From positions 2,892,001 to 2,956,000 of the forward strand of contig NZ_AP023213.1 of assembly GCF_014218275.1 (NCBI RefSeq): a DNA stretch of 64,000 nt. The letters run 5' to 3'. The notes beneath the pieces were generated by a model. The model worked only from the letters and a program-made list of their open reading frames with translations. It made no database searches and was not told the origin of the DNA. A program made the translations under genes and the position numbers. This document shows, in pieces, positions 58,196 to 64,000 of the stretch; position 1 is the first letter of the stretch, and each line of letters begins with the position of its first letter. Source of the stretch: Citrifermentans bremense (GTDB taxonomy: Bacteria; Desulfobacterota; Desulfuromonadia; Geobacterales; Geobacteraceae).

Positions 58196-61075
58196 CTAGG
58201 GGGCCTGTTTTTTCACCGCCAGCGGAAAATCCGGAACGGTCCTGGGCTTCGCCGTGGTCGGGGTCTGCTTTCCGCCGGTCAACTCCTGCACCCTTTCGGA
58301 AAGCCACAGGTCGAGGCTCGCCACGGTGATGCGCCCCTTTCCGGTGTAGTCGGCCTTGCCGGAGATCCCCTCCACCAGCGCCTTGGTGAAGGCGCCGTTG
58401 CCCCAGGCGGGGTCCTCGATGGAGTACTGGCGCCCGGTGGAGGAGGCGAAAACGACCACGCCGTTCTCGGCGCTGGAGAGGTCGTTGACCACGGCGTTGA
58501 CCTCGCTCCCCCCCTTCTTGCCGCCCATGACGTCGCCCGCATGGCAGGTGTCTACGAAGAGCACCGCCTTGCCGGGAAGCGACATCAGGGCTTTCCTGAT
58601 CTCGGAGAAGACGACGGCACTTTCCCCGAGCTTTCCCGGCTTGCCGTCGACGGGGAGGAAGTAGTAGGCGCCGCCTGCGTCGGTGACGCCGTGGCCGGAA
58701 AGAAAGACGATCGCGGTGTCACGCTCACGCGCCTCGCCCGAAAGCCATTTGAGCCCGTCCAGCACGGCCTGGCGGTTTGCCGCCGCATCGGTCAGGAGCT
58801 TTACCGAGACATCGCCGTAGAGCCCACCCTTCTGGAGCTGCATGAGGGAGGCGAAGTCCTTGGCGTCCTTGGCAGCGAAGTCGAGGGCGAGTTCCGGGTC
58901 GGGGTAGCCCCCGATGCCGATGGAGAGGATGAAAAGCCGCGGCTTGAGCGATATCACCTCGGGCTCGGGTTCCTGCGCCGTGCGCGACACACTTATCGTT
59001 GCCGGTTCGCTGGCTGCGTGCCTGTTCTCGGCGATGACGGCGACCTCGCTTTCCCCGGCAGGGAGCGCAAAGGTGACTTTGCGGCGCTCGCCCTGGTTGA
59101 GCGGCAGGCCGGTCCCCTGCCACTTGAAGGAGACGGGGCGCCCGTTCACCAGGACCTTCACACCGGTCACGGCCTCGCCGGAGGGGGAGCGCACGGTGAA
59201 GTCGACGGTCACCTCCCCCTGTTCGACCACCCCCTTGTCCTGGGGCGAGGTGATGCTCACCACCGGCGGGAGGAGCGACAGGAGCGTTTCCTCCCCAGTG
59301 CCCTTGCCGGCTTCCGCATCATCCCACTTGGCTAAGAGCCGGTTGATGACGTCGGGGCGGCAAAAGACCAAGCGGAAGCGGGAGACGGGGAAGAAGTCGG
59401 CGCCTTGCGCGGTGTCGCTGTTCAGGTGCCACCCCGCAAGCTCCTCCCCCCCCACGGAAGCGTCGTAGTACCCCGACGGCGTCCAGAGCACCCAGCGCTT
59501 TTTGTCCGCGTGCGGAAAGAAGGCGAGAAGTTCCTTGCCGTCGCTCATGCGGTACCAGCGGATGGTCCCGTCCCCTAAGGCGGCGACGGCCACCTTGCCG
59601 TTGGCGGACACGTTCACCTGCCAGACGATGGCAGGCGCCGCGCGGTGCCAGCGCTCCTTCCCCAGCCGGTCGAAGCAGCGCAGGTTCCAGTCGGTGCCGA
59701 GCAAAAAGAGCTTGCGGTCGTGACCGAGGGCGAGGCTGCGCGACGCCTCGTGCGGCTCCATCCGGAGCGGCAGGCCGTTCAAAAGCGGCGTGGTCCCGTT
59801 GCGCCATCCGGTCACCCGCAGCTCGGGCGTTTCCAATAGCGCACCGTAAAGCCCGTCGTCGTCCCCCCCCAGCCTGAGGGATCGGTCCCCCAGGGCGAAA
59901 ACGGCGCCCGGCTTGGCGCCGGGGCCATAGCCGAATCCGATGGAGGAGCCGTCGGCAGAGACCAGGAGGTTGCCGCCGCGATGGTCGACGATGCCGGGGG
60001 CGCGGTGGAACGAGGGGGCCTTACCGGGTTCGGTCACACCGATCTCAGGCCCGGCTGCCGCATAGGCCAGGGCCCCGCCCGGGAGAGAGGCGAGCTGCAT
60101 CACGTTTCCGTCTGCTATGGGAAGGTCGGAGAATTCTCCCTTCCCCCCCTCTTCCCAGCGGCGCAGCAGGTACTTGTCACCCGACCTGTGGCTCCCCGCG
60201 GCGTAGAGCGTCGTGCCGTCTGCGGACCAGGCGACGCTGAAGAGGCTGCCGCTGTCGGCGCCGCCTGGAGCCGTGTAGAGGGGGGTCAGGTCACTCCCGG
60301 AGAGGACGGCGACCTTTCGGGAATCGTCGCAGCCGACGGCAAGCTTCCCGCCGTCGGCGGTGAAGGCTATCGAGTAGGGGAGCTCACCGTTGGGGGCTTT
60401 CTCCTTGGCCAAGAGCTGCATCCTGTCGTCATAAAGGCGCACGAACCCGTCCCAGGAAGCCGTAGCCAGCCTCCCCGCGGCGTCGAATTCGAGGCCGTAG
60501 CAATCGTTGCCGTAAGCGCGGTCCGCCCCGGCCAGTTTCCAGTCGGAGACGCGCAGCTGGTAGACCCCCTTGCCGGCGCCGAGCGCCACGGCGATGCGCC
60601 TGCCGTCGGGAGAGTACCTAAGCGCCTTGATCACGTTGGGGAAGCCGTCCAGCCGCTTCACCACCTTTCCGGTGGCGCGGCTATAGAAGTAGACGCTCCC
60701 CTTTTTCTGCCAATCCCACCCGGTCCAGCCGCCGCAGGCGATGGTGCCGCCATCGGGGGAGATGGCGACCGCGAATAGCTTCCCTTCGTTCCCCGGGCCG
60801 ATGTGAGGGCGCAGGATGCGAACCGGGGCGGGGTCGGAACTCCCCTCCACCTTCGCGGCGAGATCCCAGACCCGCACCGTCTTGTCCTCTGATGCTGTCG
60901 CCATCCAGTGCCCTGCCGCGTCGATCGAGATGGCCTTCACCATCGCCGTGTGCATACCGGTCTCGATGCGGAGCATCGGTTCGCGCGGCGGGGCCGCGGC
61001 AAAGGCCAGGGTTGCCGCCATCTGCCAGGCCAGACAGAGCGAAAAAAGCGCGGATAGGAACCTTCGGCTCATCAT
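58196..61075 (-). CDS. Exported WD40-caspase (C14) protein
   Basis: A 959-residue protein. Signal peptide MMSRRFLSALFSLCLAWQMAATLAFAAAP. Residues about 40-560 form WD40 beta-propellers (AMVKAISIDAAGHWMATASEDKTVRVWDL, LFAVAISPDGGTIACGGWTG). Residues about 610-690 are an Ig-like domain. Residues about 700-950 are a caspase/metacaspase domain with the catalytic dyad His795 in VFLSGHGV and Cys844 in FVDTCHAGD. GGAG lies four bases upstream of ATG 61075. Most bacterial WD40-caspases are cytoplasmic; a secretion signal and its place beside a CHASE2-FecR pair are unusual. Likely a periplasmic protease that responds to envelope state. Confidence 0.85.
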   Translation of the reverse strand: MMSRRFLSALFSLCLAWQMAATLAFAAAPPREPMLRIETGMHTAMVKAISIDAAGHWMATASEDKTVRVWDLAAKVEGSSDPAPVRILRPHIGPGNEGKLFAVAISPDGGTIACGGWTGWDWQKKGSVYFYSRATGKVVKRLDGFPNVIKALRYSPDGRRIAVALGAGKGVYQLRVSDWKLAGADRAYGNDCYGLEFDAAGRLATASWDGFVRLYDDRMQLLAKEKAPNGELPYSIAFTADGGKLAVGCDDSRKVAVLSGSDLTPLYTAPGGADSGSLFSVAWSADGTTLYAAGSHRSGDKYLLRRWEEGGKGEFSDLPIADGNVMQLASLPGGALAYAAAGPEIGVTEPGKAPSFHRAPGIVDHRGGNLLVSADGSSIGFGYGPGAKPGAVFALGDRSLRLGGDDDGLYGALLETPELRVTGWRNGTTPLLNGLPLRMEPHEASRSLALGHDRKLFLLGTDWNLRCFDRLGKERWHRAAPAIVWQVNVSANGKVAVAALGDGTIRWYRMSDGKELLAFFPHADKKRWVLWTPSGYYDASVGGEELAGWHLNSDTAQGADFFPVSRFRLVFCRPDVINRLLAKWDDAEAGKGTGEETLLSLLPPVVSITSPQDKGVVEQGEVTVDFTVRSPSGEAVTGVKVLVNGRPVSFKWQGTGLPLNQGERRKVTFALPAGESEVAVIAENRHAASEPATISVSRTAQEPEPEVISLKPRLFILSIGIGGYPDPELALDFAAKDAKDFASLMQLQKGGLYGDVSVKLLTDAAANRQAVLDGLKWLSGEARERDTAIVFLSGHGVTDAGGAYYFLPVDGKPGKLGESAVVFSEIRKALMSLPGKAVLFVDTCHAGDVMGGKKGGSEVNAVVNDLSSAENGVVVFASSTGRQYSIEDPAWGNGAFTKALVEGISGKADYTGKGRITVASLDLWLSERVQELTGGKQTPTTAKPRTVPDFPLAVKKQAP

Positions 61076-61116
61076 GTATCTCCAGTCTCTTTGCTGCATA
61101 ACCGGGGGCTCGCGCC

Positions 61117-63147
61117 TCAGCGCGGCACCCGCCCCGTCACCTTGAAGACGAAGTCGTAGGTCAGGATATCCTCCCACTGCCAGCCGCGCGCGGTGGAGCG
61201 GGTGTCGTCGGGCCCGCTGTAGGGCTTGCCCGGGGTGTAGTACCAGTTGAGTATCGCCTCGCCGGAGCGGCGCAGCACCACCCAGTATTTCCCCGGCGGG
61301 AAGGTTTCGGCATCGGGCGCGACGGCGAAATCGAGCCAGCCGTAGCCGGGAAGGCGTTTGACGTTCTCCAGGTAGACCGGCCGGGAGCGGACCCCGCGGG
61401 TCAACCCGGGCTTCCCATCTTCGTCGGCCACGATGTCGAGGTACACGGTGCCGTCGCCGCCGAACTTCCTCATGGCGAGCGAGACCTGTTCCAACCTGAG
61501 CGGCCTATCCAGCACAAAGGCCTGGGCGTAGACGCTGGTGGAGGTGGCGTATTCCGCCGTTTCCCGCTCCAGGGAAGCCTCGCCGCGATTGCCGCTGTTG
61601 GTGTAGAAGTCGAGGTTGGCAGGGAAGTGCGTGTTGCCGAAGATCACCCTTCCGGCTGCGTCAGGCTCGACCGGCGGCGGCCCGCTCGGTTTTTTCTTCT
61701 TCGGCTTCGGCGCCGGTTTAGCAGGTGCCGGGGCCGGTTCCTTTTCCAGAGGCTTCGGCTCAAGCTTCGGGAGCGGCGCGGGCTGCGGCTCGGGTTTCGG
61801 GAGCTCGCTCTTCGCCTCTTTGACAGGCGCCTTTGGTGCCGGCTTGGGCGGAAGTTTCGGCTTCGCCACAGGCTTCGACGGGAGTTTCGGTTCCGGCTTC
61901 GGTTCCGGCTTCGGTTCCAGTTTCGGTTCCGGCTTCGGTTCCAGTTTTGGTTCGGGTTTAGGTTCCGGTTTAGGTTCAGGCCTGGGCGTCTGCTTACCCT
62001 CGCGCTTCGGTTCCGGCTTCGGCAAGGACGGCAGTGAGGGGACGGGGACCGGGAGCGCCACAGGCACGGGGAGCGGTGCAGGCGCCGTGAGCACAGCGAC
62101 CTCCGGGGCCGCGGCGATCATCTCGAAGCTCGCCATGTAGCCGCGCGGCTCGCTCCCGGAGCCTTTCAGGTTCAGGTCGACGAGATCGCGGCTGTAGTTG
62201 CTGCTGATCGAGGCGCTATAGCGCGGCAGCACCGGGGCCGCCCGCCAGGAGGTTCCGATCTCGCCGCATTCCAGACCATGGGCGTATTTTATGTGGCGCG
62301 TGGAGGTGAACTGCTTGGACTGCTGCGGGTCGCAGGGAAGCCAGCCGAGCCCGGGGAACCAGACCTCGATCCAGGCGTGCAGCCCCTCCCCCATCCCCTG
62401 CACCAGCGAAGAGCCGCGGTTGTCCAGCGGGATCTTCCACTTGTCCTTGAGGGTCAGCCCTACGGCGACGCGCGCGGGGATCCCGGAGGCGCGCAACAGG
62501 GCGCAGGCCAGGTGCGCGTAGTTCTGGCAGTTGCCGGTGCCGGTGGAGAGGCCGTAGAGGGCGTCGTAGGACTTGGGAGGGGTCTCGTAGCGGATATGGT
62601 CGGTGACGAAGTTGATGACGGCATCCACCGCTTCGCCCTGGTTGGCGGCGTCGGCGGTAAGCTCCGCCGCCTTTTTCACCACTTCGGGGTCCGTCGCCTG
62701 CACCTGTTTGGTCGGTTTCAGGAAGAGCCGGACGTCCTCCGGGACCTGGCCGACAGGAAAGGGCGCGCGCGTCTTGACCGGCGCTAGCGTAGCGTCTATG
62801 GCGGTGGTGTAGACGATGGTGGCGCGAGCGTCTCCCGCGAGCTTGCGCCAGGTGACCACCTTGTAGCTGTTGCCGTAATCGTCGGTCTCGTCCTTGACGG
62901 AGTCGGGCTGAGGGTCGAACTTGAGGCGATGGTCGGTGAGGCGCTGGTTGAGGCTCGCCACCTTGATCGCCGCCGGTAGCGGGAAGCGGTAGATGAGCTC
63001 GGAGAGCTTTTCCTCGACGCCGAAGGTGACCTGCTGGGTCACCGTGACCTCGCTGGAGATCTTCCCCGCGACGACGAGCGTCTTAGCCCGGCAGGGGACC
63101 GCCGTAACCAGGATCAAAAGCGCCAACAACAGTCCTTTTTGCAGCAT
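61117..63147 (-). CDS. Exported transglutaminase-like protein with PEPK linker
   Basis: A 676-residue protein. Signal peptide [22 protein letters not shown] beta-rich part to about residue 140 precedes the transglutaminase core: [20 protein letters not shown] with catalytic Cys, [19 protein letters not shown] with His and Asp. Residues about 370-500 are a Pro/Lys/Glu repeat ([10 protein letters not shown]). The C-terminal 170 residues are a beta domain ([32 protein letters not shown]). The linker could span peptidoglycan. ATG 63147 has GGAG nearby. The caspase gene starts 41 bp downstream, so they form an operon. Confidence 0.85.
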   Translation of the reverse strand: MLQKGLLLALLILVTAVPCRAKTLVVAGKISSEVTVTQQVTFGVEEKLSELIYRFPLPAAIKVASLNQRLTDHRLKFDPQPDSVKDETDDYGNSYKVVTWRKLAGDARATIVYTTAIDATLAPVKTRAPFPVGQVPEDVRLFLKPTKQVQATDPEVVKKAAELTADAANQGEAVDAVINFVTDHIRYETPPKSYDALYGLSTGTGNCQNYAHLACALLRASGIPARVAVGLTLKDKWKIPLDNRGSSLVQGMGEGLHAWIEVWFPGLGWLPCDPQQSKQFTSTRHIKYAHGLECGEIGTSWRAAPVLPRYSASISSNYSRDLVDLNLKGSGSEPRGYMASFEMIAAAPEVAVLTAPAPLPVPVALPVPVPSLPSLPKPEPKREGKQTPRPEPKPEPKPEPKLEPKPEPKLEPKPEPKPEPKLPSKPVAKPKLPPKPAPKAPVKEAKSELPKPEPQPAPLPKLEPKPLEKEPAPAPAKPAPKPKKKKPSGPPPVEPDAAGRVIFGNTHFPANLDFYTNSGNRGEASLERETAEYATSTSVYAQAFVLDRPLRLEQVSLAMRKFGGDGTVYLDIVADEDGKPGLTRGVRSRPVYLENVKRLPGYGWLDFAVAPDAETFPPGKYWVVLRRSGEAILNWYYTPGKPYSGPDDTRSTARGWQWEDILTYDFVFKVTGRVPR

Positions 63148-63293
63148 GAGCTCTCCTACCTGAATCTCGCGCATAGCTTAAACAGCTACAGGGATGCGGG
63201 GATCGGGGACAACGACAGAGCCGCCATCATCCCCTACCCCCTTCATCCCTGTTTTACGCGTTGTCATCACGGCCTGAAACCGCCGTTGCCGCT

Positions 63294-64000
63294 CTACTTC
63301 AGTACGAAGGCCACCTTGGCGCCGGCCAGGAAGTTCCCTTTCTGGTTGGCGGAGAAGATGGTTACCGCGTCCTCGTCGGTGACCTGCAGGTCGGCGGCGC
63401 TGACGGTGCCGCTTGCCTTAACGACCAGCGGGTTCTTGATGCCGCGCGCCTCGAGTGCGGCTTTAGCTTTCTCCACGCTGTTGGTGTACTCGCCGCAACC
63501 CTGCTCGACCAGGACCTTCTGGCTCACCTTGGACGGGTCGTAGAGGAGCTCGTTCTTGGCGCTGAAGATGCGGTTGATCAGTGCCGGCCTGAAGTTCTGC
63601 TCGGTGGCGTCGACGATCAGACCGTCGTAGCTCTCCGGCAGGCGCTCGACCTTCGCCTTGAACTTCGGCGCGGGCTTGCCGTCCACCTCGGTCAGGCTGC
63701 TTTTAAGCTCCGGGTCCTTGAACATCTTCTCGTACATGGAGGAGGCGAAACCTTTGGGGCCGTGCATGCCGACCTTGACGATGGCGACCGCGGTGTCCGT
63801 CTCCTTGCTGTACTCCTGCACCACGATCTGGACCCCTTTGACGGTCCCGGTCACGGCGCTCCTGATCAGGTCGCTTTCGAGCACCCCGTCCTTCACCAGG
63901 GTATCGCCGACAAGGGCGAAGCCGTTCAGGTACTCGGCAACGGCTCGCTGTGCGGTGACGACGGCGGCGCGTTTCGCCCCCATCTCCCTCTGCGCCTGGC
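63294..64000 (-). CDS. LPP20-like protein (partial at window end)
   Basis: At least 235 residues, continuing beyond the right edge (the frame before MGAKRAAVV reads QAQRE without a stop). AKRAAVVTAQRAVAEYLNGF followed by AVTGTVKGVQIVVQEYSKETDTAVAIVKVGM is the pattern of the LPP20 family, whose members are mostly surface or periplasmic lipoproteins. The C-terminal part (SAADLQVTDEDAVTIFSANQ, GNFLAGAKVAFVLK) has no function I can name. The next gene downstream, the transglutaminase, starts 146 bp on. Confidence 0.68.
   Translation of the reverse strand, partial: QAQREMGAKRAAVVTAQRAVAEYLNGFALVGDTLVKDGVLESDLIRSAVTGTVKGVQIVVQEYSKETDTAVAIVKVGMHGPKGFASSMYEKMFKDPELKSSLTEVDGKPAPKFKAKVERLPESYDGLIVDATEQNFRPALINRIFSAKNELLYDPSKVSQKVLVEQGCGEYTNSVEKAKAALEARGIKNPLVVKASGTVSAADLQVTDEDAVTIFSANQKGNFLAGAKVAFVLK

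Noticed and set aside
61627-62140. Plus-strand frames rich in Gly-Phe or Arg-Leu repeats
   Set aside because: Antisense of the PEPK linker of the transglutaminase gene.

Overview
The window looks like chromosomal DNA from a Geobacterales deltaproteobacterium (Geobacter/Citrifermentans/Geomonas-like). This rests on overall GC-rich coding sequence, a DUF6178 protein, a Geobacter-style chemosensory cluster, a monohaem lipoprotein cytochrome, a Feo/Fur/DtxR iron locus and many dispersed intergenic repeats. I cannot fix the genus from sequence alone. Almost all genes are on the minus strand. I see no rRNA, tRNA, CRISPR array or intact transposase gene.

Layout. 1-5.4 kb: the end of a probable radical-SAM methylthiotransferase, a REC-histidine kinase, DUF6178, a YkgJ-like Cys-cluster protein, and a GspB/ExeA-like pair. 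5.6-27.5 kb: a surface polysaccharide locus. It holds wzi, a FlaA1/WbpM-type dehydratase, a DegT aminotransferase, an initiating sugar transferase, three GT4 glycosyltransferases, an FkbM methyltransferase, wzy, wzx, wzz, a UDP-sugar dehydrogenase and a long Wza-like SLBB exporter. About 13.16-23.12 kb is strikingly AT-rich, and its right edge falls inside the dehydrogenase gene, so the O-unit cassette was probably exchanged. Between 9.3 and 12 kb a mazEF pair and an orphan FN3-like gene are bracketed by copies of one repeat. 27.9-33.1 kb: Kdo synthesis (kdsC, kdsD, kdsA, pyrG, kdsB).

33.3-42 kb: an EAL-like/HDOD protein and a tightly packed chemosensory operon (cheB, cheD, cheR, cheA, cheY, STAS, soluble MCP-like protein) with no separate cheW, preceded by a good sigma-28-type promoter. 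42.2-45.9 kb: an iron locus (DtxR-FeoA fusion, zinc ribbon, feoB, fur) with two related Fur-box-like sites. 46-50.1 kb: a small patchwork with a 10-copy 9-bp tandem repeat, a Cys-rich secreted protein, a cytochrome, three gene remnants (SemiSWEET, molybdopterin oxidoreductase, DinB), egtD and an unknown 392-residue protein.

50.3-64 kb: an Mla/MCE lipid transport operon whose ATPase has lost its Walker A and signature motifs, with a class-II-type cyclic nucleotide phosphodiesterase as first gene. Upstream is an envelope signalling set: CHASE2 adenylate/guanylate cyclase, FecR-TPR protein, small TPR lipoprotein, exported WD40-caspase, exported transglutaminase with a Pro/Lys/Glu linker, and an LPP20-like protein cut by the window end. 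This last neighbourhood is the best candidate for an undescribed system: cyclic nucleotide made by an envelope-sensing cyclase, hydrolysed by the adjacent phosphodiesterase, next to envelope proteases and lipid transport.
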